Source: Pectobacterium polaris
GTDB lineage: Bacteria; Pseudomonadota; Gammaproteobacteria; Enterobacterales; Enterobacteriaceae
Assembly: GCF_002307355.1 (NCBI RefSeq)
Contig: NZ_CP017481.1
Location: 3,224,001 to 3,288,000, forward strand
Direction: 5' to 3'
DNA length: 64,000 bases
Below the pieces are notes generated by a model. It was not told where the DNA came from. It did not search any database and was given only the letters and a program-made list of their open reading frames with translations. Positions 32,452 through 42,529 of this stretch are shown here, in pieces. The position numbers and the translations under genes are program-made. Position 1 is the stretch's first letter; each line of letters begins with the position of its first letter.

Positions 32452-33267
32452 TCAAAAGAGTGTCGCCTGCTGTGGCCAATCCGGCTGGGGTGGCAGGGTC
32501 GGGTCGATCTCGGCGAGTAATGGCCAAAGTTGTTGTGCCAGCGGTGGAGCATCACCGATATCGGGTGTATGGATAAAGAAGAAGGGATTTGCCTCACGCC
32601 ACTGTGGCAGCTTGTTACGCCATGACTCGAACCAGCGAAGATTTTCTTCCTGCTTTTCACTGCCGATAAAGCGAATCAGCGGTTGCGTGGCAGTCAGCAC
32701 GGCGTGTACCGGCACGCGAGGCTTCTTCCGTTGGGCTTCACGCATGGCTGCGCTATCTGGTGCGGCGTGGTGAACCGGACGGCTATCGAGAATCACACGG
32801 TTAATTCTGCGCTGCTGTAGCCCCTGATTCAGCGCACGCTCTTCATCGCCTTTGGCAAAAAACAGCGGGTGACGGACTTCCACACCGTAGCTAAATCCTT
32901 GCGGTAAGGCATCAAGAAAGCGCCACAAAACGGGCAACTGCGCAGGGCTGAAAGTCGCTGGGAGTTGCAGCCATAATTGTCCGATACGGTGTTCAATCGG
33001 TTCAAGGCATTGATAAAAAAGGCTTACATCACTATCACAGTTCTGCAAGGCAGCTTTATGGCTGATCGCTGAGGGAAACTTGAAACAAAAGCGAAAGTCA
33101 TCATGCGTCATATCACGCCAACGTCCGACAACCTCGCGTGAAGGTAACGCATAAAAGGTCGTATTACCTTCAACACAGGTAAAATAGCGGCTGTAGTCGG
33201 CAAGGTCGTTTAAGCCCAACCGACTCCAGGCAGGATGCTGCCATTGTGGTAATCCGATATACATCAT
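32452..33267 (-). CDS. yecE: DUF72 family protein YecE
   Basis: This 271-residue protein of the TIM-barrel-like DUF72 family matches E. coli YecE (272). Landmarks are MYIGLPQWQHPAW, CVEGNTTFYALP, FRFCFKFPSAISH, LWLQLPATF and VILDSRPVHHA. The biochemical role is not known. The first of two adjacent ATGs aligns with the E. coli start. It lies upstream of yecN, and its own promoter faces the EAL-HDOD gene. Confidence 0.92.
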   Translation of the reverse strand: MMYIGLPQWQHPAWSRLGLNDLADYSRYFTCVEGNTTFYALPSREVVGRWRDMTHDDFRFCFKFPSAISHKAALQNCDSDVSLFYQCLEPIEHRIGQLWLQLPATFSPAQLPVLWRFLDALPQGFSYGVEVRHPLFFAKGDEERALNQGLQQRRINRVILDSRPVHHAAPDSAAMREAQRKKPRVPVHAVLTATQPLIRFIGSEKQEENLRWFESWRNKLPQWREANPFFFIHTPDIGDAPPLAQQLWPLLAEIDPTLPPQPDWPQQATLF

Positions 33268-33355
33268 CGCACCATAACGTCATTGAATCTCAAGCAGAAT
33301 GCCGACGATTATCGCGTAATTGTCGGGGCAGCGCGAGCGAACCGAGAGATATCGT

Positions 33356-34573
33356 TTATAAAATCTCGTCCGCCCACTGTGTGGCCTCCATGATCATGCT
33401 AAAGAAGTTTTCCTCATCGACACCCAACTGGGTTAACAGTTGTTCAAGTTCTTCCCATTCTTGCTGTTCATATTTCGCGATTAACGTCAGATAAATAGCA
33501 AGCTCGCCGGTATTTTCTAATAAGCTCTGGTTAATTTTTTCCGATAGGGCGATTTGTGAGAGCAATAGCGGCATGGGTGAATCTAATACGGCATCAAGCA
33601 GCGATAATAATCCGCAGAGAAACGCCTCGGTGGTATCGTCCTTCACATTGAAAGATGCATGCAACAACTCGAAGAATCTGGCGCGAATTAAACTCGTGCG
33701 ATAAAGCTCGCTGGGTTTATTTTCATTACTGTTGGTTATGCTAATTAATGACACAAAACGTTTAAGCTCGCGTTGTCCAAGCAGCATCGCCATCGCGCGG
33801 AAAGACATGGTGGTTGCCGTGATACCAAAGCGGGTGTTGTATTTGATATTGGTGATGTAGCGCATCAATTTATAATAAAGCGACAGATCGGCACAGACCA
33901 ATTCTTCGATCGTGGCATAGTTGAGCTCAGGTTTATTGACCTCTCTCAGCAGCCTGATGGTATTGCTGGAGTTATTGACCAATTTTTTGGATTTGATCAT
34001 TTCAGGACGACTGAAAAAATAGCCCTGAAACAGTGAGATGCCCAGTTTCTTACTTTTCAGGTACTGCTCATGTGTCTCTACTTTCTCTGCCAGATAGATT
34101 AGCTTGCGCTGCGTGGTTCTTTTGATGAAATTTTCAATATCATCAAAGGTCGACAGAGTTAAATCGAATTTGATGATATCAACGTAAGGCAAAAACCGAT
34201 CCCATTCTGAATCCATCGAAAAATCATCAAGTGCAATTTTGAAGCCCTTTCTTTTTAGCTTTTTTACGGCAGCAAAGAGATCATTATTGGGAATCGAATT
34301 TTCAAGGATCTCAATAACGACCTTTTCCTGTGGCAATACCTCAGCCTGGCCATTGATCAACATCTGATGGGGGAAATTAATGTAGTAAGGCTGTTCAACC
34401 ACAGATTTCGTCAACGGATTGGTTAAGAACTGATCGGAAATAAGCTGTGCGGTTGCAAATTCAGGACTCACGTCAGGAAATCTATTGGTGATGTCCATGC
34501 GAAAAAGTAGCTCGTAGGCAACGGTTTGGAGGTGTTGATTTAAAATGGGTTGACGGGCAACAAATGAATACAT
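33356..34573 (-). CDS. EAL-HDOD signalling protein with a degenerate EAL site
   Basis: This 405-residue protein has an N-terminal EAL-type domain (residues ~1-200) and a C-terminal HDOD domain (~205-400). At the catalytic loop it has YELLFR instead of EAL, and KIALDDF replaces the usual DDFGTG. Hence it probably cannot hydrolyse cyclic-di-GMP, and may bind it or act by protein contact. HDOD proteins of this build (YuxH/COG3434 type) act in signalling and motility control. It has no membrane segments. It is not in E. coli at this locus, so it is an accessory insertion between yecE and aspS. Confidence 0.88.
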   Translation of the reverse strand: MYSFVARQPILNQHLQTVAYELLFRMDITNRFPDVSPEFATAQLISDQFLTNPLTKSVVEQPYYINFPHQMLINGQAEVLPQEKVVIEILENSIPNNDLFAAVKKLKRKGFKIALDDFSMDSEWDRFLPYVDIIKFDLTLSTFDDIENFIKRTTQRKLIYLAEKVETHEQYLKSKKLGISLFQGYFFSRPEMIKSKKLVNNSSNTIRLLREVNKPELNYATIEELVCADLSLYYKLMRYITNIKYNTRFGITATTMSFRAMAMLLGQRELKRFVSLISITNSNENKPSELYRTSLIRARFFELLHASFNVKDDTTEAFLCGLLSLLDAVLDSPMPLLLSQIALSEKINQSLLENTGELAIYLTLIAKYEQQEWEELEQLLTQLGVDEENFFSMIMEATQWADEIL

Positions 34574-35115
34574 ACTTGTTCTCCATGTAAACCATACGCA
34601 TTAGCCAATAATGGAAAAGCGTTTTTTATTAAAATTTTTATAAAAATAAGCAGTTACTTGGTAATTTTAGCAGATTTTATTAAAAGGGAAGATCGGTTTC
34701 CTCAAATCCTCACGCTGTGCGCGTTGGCATGCCCTATGCCTTTGGGCGATGACATTTCAGAAAATTGGCCTGCTGAGACGCTGCCTTTCTGACGGTTTTC
34801 GGGTCACCGTATTCTGCTGACTTGGGTTTCCCCTGCCGTTCAATTTTGCAACAACTCCATCTCTATTCGTGAACATTCTGTTAACCAGAAAGGAAATTTC
34901 GTAAAAAGAGTAGGCGGTGGCGTCGCAGAGCGTTACCTTCATGCTTATCGTTCGGGCGAATATCCTTTATAATAGCCGCCTTTTTTCATCAGACAGTAAC
35001 CCAGAAAAACCATGCCGTGCAGCGAAAATGCCACTGTTTTTGCACTGTGATCTACCGTGAAAAGTAATCTACCGTGAGAACGTGTGAGCTGGCGGATGAG
35101 TAAAAGGACATCGTG
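34574..35115. other. Long intergenic region upstream of aspS
   Basis: This 540-base gap holds the aspS promoter near its right end and the upstream region of the EAL-HDOD gene at its left. In between I see only short unsupported frames and no clear repeat or RNA. In E. coli a gene (yecD) lies near aspS here; no recognisable remnant is seen. Confidence 0.5.
34945..34973 (+). promoter_or_regulatory. Candidate aspS promoter
   Basis: A perfect TATAAT at 34968-34973 has a weak -35 (TTATCG at 34945-34950) 17 bases upstream. It is about 140 bases before the aspS start, so the leader would be long. Confidence 0.5.
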
Positions 35116-36912
35116 ATGCGTACTAATTATTGCGGGCAGTTGAATTCGTCCCATGTGGGCCAGGAAGTGACATTGTGCGGTTGGGTTAACCGCCGCCGCG
35201 ATCTGGGTGGTTTGATTTTTATTGATATGCGTGACCGCGAAGGGCTGGTTCAGGTGTTCTTTGACCCAGACCGTCAGGACGCATTTAAACTGGCATCCGA
35301 GTTGCGTAACGAGTTCTGCATCCAACTTACCGGTGTCGTACGCGCCCGTCCAGAAAGCCAAATCAACAAAGATATGGCGACGGGTGAAGTCGAGATTTTT
35401 GCCAACGCACTGACGATCATTAACCGTTCTGAAGCGCTGCCGTTGGACTCCAACCAAACCAATACCGAAGAAGCGCGTCTCAAATTCCGCTATCTGGATT
35501 TGCGCCGTCCTGAAATGGCGCAGCGCCTGAAAACGCGTGCCCGCATCACCAGTTTTGTGCGTCGTTTTATGGACGACCACGGCTTCCTGGACATCGAAAC
35601 CCCGATGTTGACGAAAGCAACGCCGGAAGGCGCGCGTGACTATCTGGTGCCGAGCCGCGTACATAAAGGCAAATTTTATGCGCTGCCGCAGTCCCCACAG
35701 CTGTTCAAACAGCTGCTGATGATGTCCGGCTTTGACCGCTACTATCAGATCGTCAAATGCTTCCGTGACGAAGACCTGCGTGCCGACAGACAGCCAGAAT
35801 TTACCCAGATCGATGTGGAAACCTCTTTCATGACCGCACCACAGGTGCGTGAAGTGATGGAGAAACTGGTGCGTGAACTGTGGCAGGACGTGAAAGGCGT
35901 CGATCTGGGCGATTTCCCGATCATGACGTTCGCAGAAGCCATGCGCCGTTTCGGTTCCGACAAGCCAGATTTGCGTAACCCGCTGGAACTGGTCGACGTT
36001 GCCGATCTGGTGAAAGACATTGAGTTCAAAGTCTTCTCCGGCCCGGCAAACGATGCCAAAGGCCGCGTTGCCGCTATCCGTGTACCGGGCGGCGCACAGC
36101 TGAGCCGTAAGCAGATTGATGAATACGGCAAGTTTATTGAAATCTATGGCGCGAAAGGGCTGGCTTACATCAAGGTCAATGAGCGTGCCAAGGGTCTGGA
36201 AGGCGTTCAAAGCCCGGTAGCAAAATTCCTGAGCGAAGACATTCTGTCTGCCGTGTTGGATCGTACTGCGGCACAAGATGGCGACATCCTGTTCTTTGGT
36301 GCGGACAGCGCGAAAGTGGTGACCGATGCGCTGGGCGCGCTGCGTCTCAAGCTGGGTCGCGATCTGAGCCTGACAAAAGACAATAGCTGGGAACCGCTGT
36401 GGGTTGTCGATTTCCCGATGTTTGAAGAAGATGGCGACGGCGGTCTTGCTGCGATGCACCATCCGTTTACCGCACCGCGTGACATGCTGCCTGCTGAACT
36501 GGCTGCGAACCCGGTTTCGGCGATCGCCAATGCCTATGACATGGTCATTAACGGTTATGAAGTGGGCGGCGGTTCCGTGCGTATTCACCGTGGTGAGATG
36601 CAGCAAACCGTGTTCAGCATTCTGGGTATTACTGAACAAGAGCAGCGTGAGAAATTTGGCTTCCTGCTCGACGCACTGAAATATGGTACGCCGCCGCACG
36701 CGGGTCTGGCGTTTGGCCTTGACCGTCTGGTGATGTTGCTGACGGGCACTGATAACATTCGTGACGTTATCGCCTTCCCGAAAACGACGGCAGCAGCGTG
36801 TCTGATGACGGAAGCGCCAAGTTTCGCCAACTCGGCTTCGCTGGAAGAGCTTGCCATTGCGGTTGTCGTGAAAGGGAAAGCGGCTCAGGATGGAAAATCC
36901 GAGAACGAATAA
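35116..36912 (+). CDS. aspS: Aspartyl-tRNA synthetase
   Basis: This 598-residue class II synthetase begins with an OB-fold anticodon domain ([26 protein letters not shown]), then motif 1, motif 2 ([16 protein letters not shown]), the bacterial GAD insertion and motif 3 ([15 protein letters not shown]). It charges tRNA-Asp. A GTG at 35113 is also in frame, but the ATG at 35116 gives MRTNYCGQ, as in E. coli. nudB begins at its end, so they are likely co-transcribed. Confidence 0.97.
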   Translation: MRTNYCGQLNSSHVGQEVTLCGWVNRRRDLGGLIFIDMRDREGLVQVFFDPDRQDAFKLASELRNEFCIQLTGVVRARPESQINKDMATGEVEIFANALTIINRSEALPLDSNQTNTEEARLKFRYLDLRRPEMAQRLKTRARITSFVRRFMDDHGFLDIETPMLTKATPEGARDYLVPSRVHKGKFYALPQSPQLFKQLLMMSGFDRYYQIVKCFRDEDLRADRQPEFTQIDVETSFMTAPQVREVMEKLVRELWQDVKGVDLGDFPIMTFAEAMRRFGSDKPDLRNPLELVDVADLVKDIEFKVFSGPANDAKGRVAAIRVPGGAQLSRKQIDEYGKFIEIYGAKGLAYIKVNERAKGLEGVQSPVAKFLSEDILSAVLDRTAAQDGDILFFGADSAKVVTDALGALRLKLGRDLSLTKDNSWEPLWVVDFPMFEEDGDGGLAAMHHPFTAPRDMLPAELAANPVSAIANAYDMVINGYEVGGGSVRIHRGEMQQTVFSILGITEQEQREKFGFLLDALKYGTPPHAGLAFGLDRLVMLLTGTDNIRDVIAFPKTTAAACLMTEAPSFANSASLEELAIAVVVKGKAAQDGKSENE

Positions 36913-36913
36913 G

Positions 36914-37357
36914 ATGGTATATAAGCGACCCGTTTCGGTACTGGTGGTGATCTATGCCCGTGACACCAGGCGGGTGCTGATGTTGCAACGGCGCGACGAT
37001 CCTGAATTCTGGCAGTCAGTAACTGGCAGCATAGAAGAAGGGGAAAGCGCGCCGTATGCCGCACAGCGTGAAGTCAAAGAAGAAGTTAACATCGATATAT
37101 CCGCGGAAGCGTTATCACTCTTTGACTGTCAGCGCTGTATTGAGTTTGAGCTATTTGCTCATTTGAGACGTCGCTATGCGCCGGGGGTTACGCACAATAC
37201 CGAACACTGGTTTTGTCTGGCGTTACCTGCTGAGCGCGAGGTGCAATTATCCGAGCATCTTGCTTACCAGTGGCTGGATGTGCCCCACGCGGCGCAGTTG
37301 ACCAAGTCCTGGAGCAACCGGCAGGCGATTGAGGAATTTGTTATTTATCCGGCCTGA
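36914..37357 (+). CDS. nudB: Dihydroneopterin triphosphate diphosphatase NudB
   Basis: This Nudix hydrolase removes pyrophosphate from dihydroneopterin triphosphate in folate synthesis. The Nudix box spans [20 protein letters not shown]. An ATG at 36890 is also in frame (155 residues, overlapping aspS). I prefer 36914 (147 residues) because homologues start just before VYKRPVS and the upstream ATG has no spaced ribosome site. It lies between aspS and yebC, as in E. coli. Confidence 0.9.
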   Translation: MVYKRPVSVLVVIYARDTRRVLMLQRRDDPEFWQSVTGSIEEGESAPYAAQREVKEEVNIDISAEALSLFDCQRCIEFELFAHLRRRYAPGVTHNTEHWFCLALPAEREVQLSEHLAYQWLDVPHAAQLTKSWSNRQAIEEFVIYPA

Positions 37358-37380
37358 ACAGGCTTTTTTCGGAGATTTTT

Positions 37381-38124
37381 ATGGCAGGTCATAGTAAGTG
37401 GGCTAACACAAAGCATCGTAAAGCAGCACAGGACGCCAAACGCGGTAAAATTTTTACCAAGATTATCCGCGAACTGGTTACCGCAGCCCGTCTGGGCGGT
37501 GGCGATCCGGGTTCTAACCCACGTCTGCGTGCCGCGATCGATAAAGCACTGTCCAACAACATGACGCGCGATACGTTGAACCGCGCGATTGCCCGTGGCG
37601 TCGGCGGTGACGATGATGCCAACATGGAAACCATCATTTATGAAGGCTACGGCCCAGGCGGCACGGCCGTCATGGTGGAATGCCTGAGTGACAACCGTAA
37701 CCGTACCGTTTCCGAAGTGCGTCACGCGTTTACGAAAACTGGCGGCAATCTGGGTACCGATGGCTCCGTTTCGTACCTCTTCACCAAGAAAGGCGTCATT
37801 TCTTACGCACCGGGTCTGGATGAAGATGCGATAATGGATGCAGCGCTGGAAGCTGGTGCCGATGATGTCGTGACGTACGACGACGGTGCGATCGATGTCT
37901 TCACGCCGTGGGAAACGTTCGGTGATGTGAAGGACGCATTAGATGCGGCTGGCCTGAAAGCGGAATCGGCTGAAGTCTCTATGATTCCGTCTACCAAAGC
38001 GGATATGGATGCAGAAACCGCACCGAAGCTGATGCGTCTGATCGACATGCTGGAAGACTGCGACGATGTGCAGGAGGTTTACCATAACGGTGAGATCTCC
38101 GATGAGATAGCTGAACTGCTGTAA
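37381..38124 (+). CDS. yebC: YebC/PmpR family protein
   Basis: This 247-residue protein has the family start [20 protein letters not shown] and conserved [14 protein letters not shown]. It belongs to the TACO1/YebC family, described both as transcription regulators and as factors easing translation of proline stretches. The length equals that of E. coli YebC (246) within one residue. GGAG lies eight bases before the ATG. It stands upstream of ruvC in the common order. Confidence 0.95.
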   Translation: MAGHSKWANTKHRKAAQDAKRGKIFTKIIRELVTAARLGGGDPGSNPRLRAAIDKALSNNMTRDTLNRAIARGVGGDDDANMETIIYEGYGPGGTAVMVECLSDNRNRTVSEVRHAFTKTGGNLGTDGSVSYLFTKKGVISYAPGLDEDAIMDAALEAGADDVVTYDDGAIDVFTPWETFGDVKDALDAAGLKAESAEVSMIPSTKADMDAETAPKLMRLIDMLEDCDDVQEVYHNGEISDEIAELL

Positions 38125-38187
38125 TGGCAGGTTGGTAATGCAACGTAGCAACAGCTATCCACACGGGCGAATCGGCGGAGCGGCACT

Positions 38188-38709
38188 ATGACAATAATAG
38201 TCGGCATTGACCCCGGTTCGCGCGTGACGGGTTATGGCATTATCCGTCAGCAGGGTCGTCATCTGACGTATCTCGGCAGCGGCTGTATCCGTACCGTGGT
38301 GGATGACATGCCCACGCGGCTTAAGCTGATTTACGCCGGTGTCAGTGAAATCATTACGCAATTTCGTCCAGACTGTATGGCGATTGAGCAGGTTTTCATG
38401 GCGAAAAACCCGGATTCAGCCTTGAAGCTGGGACAGGCACGCGGTGTGGCTATCGTCGCGGGTGTGAATCAGGATCTGCCCGTGTTTGAATATGCGGCGC
38501 GGTTGGTTAAGCAAACGGTGGTAGGAACGGGCGCAGCGGATAAAAAACAGGTGCAGCATATGGTTCGCTCACTGCTGAAACTGTCGGCCAGCCCGCAGGC
38601 GGATGCCGCCGACGCGCTGGCGATTGCCATTACTCACTGCCACTTTAGCCAAAGCCTGCTGCGCACCGCAGCGGCGAAAGTGAACCCACTGGCAGGAAGA
38701 CTGCGCTGA
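38188..38709 (+). CDS. ruvC: Holliday junction resolvase RuvC
   Basis: This 173-residue endonuclease cuts Holliday junctions symmetrically. The acidic catalytic residues are recognisable: Asp in [12 protein letters not shown] (residue 8 with Met), Glu in CMAIEQVF, and two Asp in [14 protein letters not shown]. The length matches that of E. coli RuvC. A terminator separates it from ruvAB, which have their own start 90 bases on. Confidence 0.97.
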   Translation: MTIIVGIDPGSRVTGYGIIRQQGRHLTYLGSGCIRTVVDDMPTRLKLIYAGVSEIITQFRPDCMAIEQVFMAKNPDSALKLGQARGVAIVAGVNQDLPVFEYAARLVKQTVVGTGAADKKQVQHMVRSLLKLSASPQADAADALAIAITHCHFSQSLLRTAAAKVNPLAGRLR

Positions 38710-38715
38710 AACAGG

Positions 38716-38742
38716 AGGCTGGATATTCATCCAGCCTTTTTT
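38716..38742 (+). terminator. Rho-independent terminator after ruvC
   Basis: AGGCTGGAT pairs with ATCCAGCCT across a four-base loop and runs into six Ts. Confidence 0.92.
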
Positions 38743-38748
38743 ATGTTA

Positions 38749-38768
38749 TATACTCGTCATACTTCAAG
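38749..38768. repeat. Short fragment of the dispersed palindromic repeat
   Basis: About 20 bases (TATACTCGTCATACTTCAAG) match the left end of the full repeats with one mismatch, between ruvC and ruvA. Confidence 0.6.
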
Positions 38769-38800
38769 CCATTCTTTCCCTACGTAAAAGGAAGCGCAAC

Positions 38801-39418
38801 GTGATAGGTCGTCTCAGAGGCATTATTCTGGAAAAACAGCCGCCGCAGGTGCTGATAGAAGCTAACGGCGTGGGTTACGAAGTCCATATGCCGATGACGT
38901 GCTTTTACGAACTGCCTGAACTCAATCAGGAAGCGATCATCTTTACCCAGTTTGTTGTCCGCGAAGACGCACAGCTGCTGTTCGGTTTTAATGATAAGCA
39001 GGAGAGGGCGCTGTTCCGTGAGCTGATCAAAGTGAATGGTGTCGGGCCGAAGCTGGCGCTGGCGATTCTCTCCGGGATGTCTGCGACGCAGTTTGTCAGC
39101 GCAGTTGAACGCGAAGAAATCGGCACATTGATTAAACTGCCGGGCGTCGGTAAGAAAACGGCGGAAAGATTGGTTGTTGAAATGAAAGATCGCTTCAAAG
39201 GCTTGAGTGGCGATCTGTTTAATCCGGTCAGTGATATTCCGCTGGCATCGCCTGCTACCGCAGACAGCCGTGTTGGCGAACCCGAGGCGGAAGCCGCCGC
39301 TGCACTGGTTGCGCTGGGCTATAAACCACAGGAAGCTAGCCGCATGATCTCCAAGATTGCGCGTCCTGATGCTGACTGTGAAACCCTGATCAGGGATGCA
39401 CTGCGCGCGGCGCTGTGA
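38801..39418 (+). CDS. ruvA: Holliday junction DNA helicase subunit RuvA
   Basis: This 205-residue protein forms the tetramer that grips Holliday junctions and loads RuvB. Domain I starts [19 protein letters not shown]. The HhH motifs are [12 protein letters not shown] and [12 protein letters not shown]. The C-terminal domain III ([20 protein letters not shown]) contacts RuvB. The start is GTG at 38801 behind AAAAGGAAG. ruvB begins eight bases after its stop. Confidence 0.97.
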   Translation: MIGRLRGIILEKQPPQVLIEANGVGYEVHMPMTCFYELPELNQEAIIFTQFVVREDAQLLFGFNDKQERALFRELIKVNGVGPKLALAILSGMSATQFVSAVEREEIGTLIKLPGVGKKTAERLVVEMKDRFKGLSGDLFNPVSDIPLASPATADSRVGEPEAEAAAALVALGYKPQEASRMISKIARPDADCETLIRDALRAAL

Positions 39419-39425
39419 GGTATTC

Positions 39426-40436
39426 ATGATAGAAGCCGATCGTTTGATTTCCGCTGACGCCGTTCCCGAAGAAGAATTTATTGACCGTGCGATCCGCCCT
39501 AAATTCCTCACCGAGTATGTGGGGCAGCCACAGGTGCGTGAGCAGATGGAAATTTTCATTCAGGCGGCCCGCAAGCGCGGGGATGCGCTGGACCATCTGT
39601 TAATTTTTGGTCCTCCTGGTCTGGGTAAAACGACGCTGGCGAACATCGTTGCTAACGAGATGGGCGTGAATATGCGCACGACGTCAGGCCCGGTGCTGGA
39701 AAAGGCAGGCGATCTCGCCGCGCTGCTGACCAACCTTGAACCGCATGACGTACTGTTCATCGATGAAATTCATCGCCTGTCACCCGTTGTGGAAGAAGTG
39801 CTGTACCCGGCGATGGAAGACTATCAGTTGGATATCATGATCGGCGAAGGGCCTGCTGCCCGTTCGATCAAACTCGATTTGCCGCCTTTCACGCTGATTG
39901 GCGCAACGACGCGTGCAGGCTCGTTAACCTCGCCGCTGCGCGATCGTTTCGGCATTGTGCAGCGTCTGGAGTTTTATAAAGTTGAGGATTTGCAGTATAT
40001 CGTCAGCCGCAGCGCACAGTGTTTAGGGCTGGATCTGACATCCGAGGGCGCGCTTGAAGTAGCGCGGCGCGCGCGGGGTACGCCGCGTATTGCCAACCGA
40101 TTATTACGGCGGGTGCGCGATTTCTCCGAGGTTAAATCGGAAGGGGCGATTACCGGTGACGTGGCAACACAGGCGCTGGATATGCTGGCGGTGGATACCG
40201 AAGGTTTTGACTACATGGACCGTAAGCTGCTGTTGGCGATCATCGATAAATTCATGGGCGGCCCCGTCGGGCTGGACAATTTAGCAGCCGCTATTGGCGA
40301 AGAGCGCGAAACCATTGAAGACGTGCTGGAACCGTTTCTGATTCAGCAAGGGTTCATTCAGCGTACGCCACGCGGTCGAATGGCGACACAGCATGCCTAT
40401 CGTCATTTTGGCTTAACGCGTGAAGACCTGGGTTAA
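39426..40436 (+). CDS. ruvB: Holliday junction branch-migration ATPase RuvB
   Basis: This 336-residue AAA+ motor drives branch migration with RuvA. Walker [10 protein letters not shown] is at residues 62-70 and Walker B DEIH at 113-116. Sensor 1 is in [11 protein letters not shown] and the C-terminal winged helix ends [11 protein letters not shown]. The frame is open from 39396, but ATG 39426 follows GAGG and gives MIEADRLI, as in E. coli. LexA control is known in E. coli; no clear SOS box was seen upstream of ruvA here. Confidence 0.97.
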   Translation: MIEADRLISADAVPEEEFIDRAIRPKFLTEYVGQPQVREQMEIFIQAARKRGDALDHLLIFGPPGLGKTTLANIVANEMGVNMRTTSGPVLEKAGDLAALLTNLEPHDVLFIDEIHRLSPVVEEVLYPAMEDYQLDIMIGEGPAARSIKLDLPPFTLIGATTRAGSLTSPLRDRFGIVQRLEFYKVEDLQYIVSRSAQCLGLDLTSEGALEVARRARGTPRIANRLLRRVRDFSEVKSEGAITGDVATQALDMLAVDTEGFDYMDRKLLLAIIDKFMGGPVGLDNLAAAIGEERETIEDVLEPFLIQQGFIQRTPRGRMATQHAYRHFGLTREDLG

Positions 40437-40476
40437 CGTACGAAGAAGCGTATTGCCTAAGAAATCATTTCCACAT

Positions 40477-40502
40477 TCAGGGAGACCACGCGGTCTCCCT
40501 GA
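40477..40502. terminator. Hairpin between ruvB and the sugar porin gene
   Basis: TCAGGGAGACC and GGTCTCCCTGA are perfect complements around a four-base loop, between convergent genes. No clear T run follows on either strand. Confidence 0.6.
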
Positions 40503-40512
40503 GCTTATGTGA

Positions 40513-41892
40513 TTAGAACCAGGCTTCCCACATTGCCCCAACGTTGAACGAATCGAGCTGCGTGTTGACGCCAGTCGTTGTCCGTGCGGTGTGTTTGTTA
40601 TCCACTTCCCCGCCGGTGACATAGAAGCGCAGCATCGGTCTGAACTCCGGCCCCATGGCGATCGAGACATTCTGGGAAAGCGTCAGTTTCCACCCTTTGT
40701 TATCACCTCCCTGACCGTAATCTACATGTTGATAGCCCGCTTCAAGCCAGGTGGAATGTACATCATTCCAGAAATACATCGGGCGAACGATGGCATTGTA
40801 GTTACGACGATCGTCCTGACTGGCTGAATCATTCGAGTAGTCGTGGTAGGCCAGCAGATATTCGACCTGTGTTTGCGGCGTGAATTTGTATTTACCTTCA
40901 AAGCTGGCATAGAAGGTTTTCAGGTTGTCCGTTTTGTTGTAAACGCTGTTATCCGCATTGTTCGAATAGCGAGTGATAAACTGATTGAGGCTATTTTTCC
41001 CCGTGTGGCTCAGGACCGCGCCGCCTTGCCAGGCTTTCAGGCGTGCATCGTTATCCACTGCTTTCGAGTCAAAACCGTAGTTCGCGTACAGCGCAAGATC
41101 CAACGGCCCTAACTTGATGCCATGCACTTTGGACGTCAGTGCATAATTGCCTTTATCGCCCGTGCCGGAGCTGCCTGTACAGCTGATGCGCGAGGGGTTC
41201 GCATTATTCGTGATCACTTCGGGGTTACAAGATTCCACGGCCGCGACGGTCGCGACATCGAATTGAATACCGCCGATATCAAAGTTCTTTATCCCCGCGC
41301 CCTGACCATCGTGGTTCATCCAGAAGTAGTCGTTAATCCCTTGCTGTGGGCGCTGGTGGAAATCACGTCCGGCCCAGAGATAGGCGTTTGGCTGAGAAGC
41401 AAACAGGTTGGTGACGCCCGCATAGGCTTTTTTCAGGTTAACTTCGTCGCCCCAGTGGTCGATCATCACGACGACATCCCAGATTGCGCCATTGTCACTT
41501 TTGAAAGCCTTGGAAAGCTGGAATTCACCGCCATTACCTTCGTTGCCCAAACGGCCCAGCGCTGAGGCACCGTTATAGGAGCCATCAACCGCAACATATT
41601 TCTGGTCACCACTCTGGAATTGCGCCCCATAACGCGCATAGCCGGTGAAATTGATACCATAAGGTATCGCCATGTCAGGTGTCTTGGGAGCGTCCGGCGT
41701 GGTCAGCGGGTCGATCTGTTTACTGGCAATCGCGTCTAATTTTTCCTGACGCTCCGCCAGCGCTTTTTCCACTGCCTGAGCAACGATACGATCTAATTGC
41801 TCTGGAGTAATCGTTTCTTGTGCGAATGCGGAACCGGAGCAAAGGGCAGCCAGTACCGCCAGTGTAACGGGCAGTTTTTTGGAATTTTTCAT
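40513..41892 (-). CDS. LamB-family carbohydrate porin
   Basis: This precursor of 459 residues has a Sec signal peptide ending at SAFA. A short coiled-coil-like segment follows (residues ~20-50), then a LamB/BglH/ScrY-type barrel ending in the aromatic WEAWF that barrels use for outer-membrane insertion. Three ATGs stand in a row; the third is chosen because TTGAG lies at a usable distance. It is last in a minus-strand run with PTS EIIC and EIIA genes, so it probably admits a beta-glucoside or oligosaccharide. The exact sugar is unknown. Confidence 0.88.
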   Translation of the reverse strand: MKNSKKLPVTLAVLAALCSGSAFAQETITPEQLDRIVAQAVEKALAERQEKLDAIASKQIDPLTTPDAPKTPDMAIPYGINFTGYARYGAQFQSGDQKYVAVDGSYNGASALGRLGNEGNGGEFQLSKAFKSDNGAIWDVVVMIDHWGDEVNLKKAYAGVTNLFASQPNAYLWAGRDFHQRPQQGINDYFWMNHDGQGAGIKNFDIGGIQFDVATVAAVESCNPEVITNNANPSRISCTGSSGTGDKGNYALTSKVHGIKLGPLDLALYANYGFDSKAVDNDARLKAWQGGAVLSHTGKNSLNQFITRYSNNADNSVYNKTDNLKTFYASFEGKYKFTPQTQVEYLLAYHDYSNDSASQDDRRNYNAIVRPMYFWNDVHSTWLEAGYQHVDYGQGGDNKGWKLTLSQNVSIAMGPEFRPMLRFYVTGGEVDNKHTARTTTGVNTQLDSFNVGAMWEAWF

Positions 41893-42056
41893 CATCATCT
41901 CAATTCGGTAAGTTATTTTCAGACAATAACCATCCCGCTCTGATTGACGTGAATAATGGCACGGCGCTCAGAACAAGGTGATTGTTATTTTTTACGGGTA
42001 CAAGTTAATTAAATAACTGACGTAATCGACCCTCCCTATAAGGGTATTAAAATGAA

Positions 42057-42365
42057 CTATTGCCTCTGGTAAAGATGAATAATTTCTTCTGATAATTCGC
42101 GAGCGAGTAGTGATGTCATTAAATGGTCTTGGGCGTGCACCATAATTAATGTCATCGGCTGTCTGGCTTCTCCCGCATCCTGTTCAATCAGTTGGGTCTG
42201 CATATGGTGGGCTTTACGCGCGTAGCCATCGGCTTCCTTCAACAGATTTTTGGCTTCATCGATGTGGCCTTTACGCGCGGCGTGTAGCGCCTCAAAACAC
42301 AGGCTGCGCGATTGTCCAGCATTGACGATAATTTCCATTACTGCATCTTCTAATGTAATCATCAT
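42057..42365 (-). CDS. PTS EIIA component, lactose/cellobiose class
   Basis: This small helical protein of about 102 residues has the class signature VHAQDHLMTSLL; its first His is the phosphorylated residue and the Asp aids the trimer metal site. The frame is open further upstream, but AGGT lies four bases before the ATG at 42365 and homologues start there. It accepts phosphate from HPr and passes it to an EIIB. The gene lies between EIIC and the porin. No EIIB is encoded in the cluster. Confidence 0.92.
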   Translation of the reverse strand: MMITLEDAVMEIIVNAGQSRSLCFEALHAARKGHIDEAKNLLKEADGYARKAHHMQTQLIEQDAGEARQPMTLIMVHAQDHLMTSLLARELSEEIIHLYQRQ

Positions 42366-42529
42366 ATGACCTATTTTTATGTGAACGAATATTCGCAGCA
42401 CGTATTTTCTATGCCACGTTCTTGAATGTCGTCTAGGTCGGTGAATGCGAATAATAAAAATATCCCGACCCTGAACGCTTTATTTCCTTTCTTCTATTTA
42501 ATATCTATCGCTGTTTTTTATTAATCCCA

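Noticed and set aside
34945..36699. A 584-codon open frame on the minus strand
   Set aside because: It lies antisense to aspS over most of its length and gives a low-complexity, His- and Phe-rich product without recognisable motifs; it is a shadow of the real gene.
38100..38800. LexA (SOS) box upstream of ruvAB or ruvC
   Set aside because: No CTG-N10-CAG motif with a good core was identified by eye upstream of ruvA, although E. coli ruvAB is SOS controlled. A matrix scan would decide.
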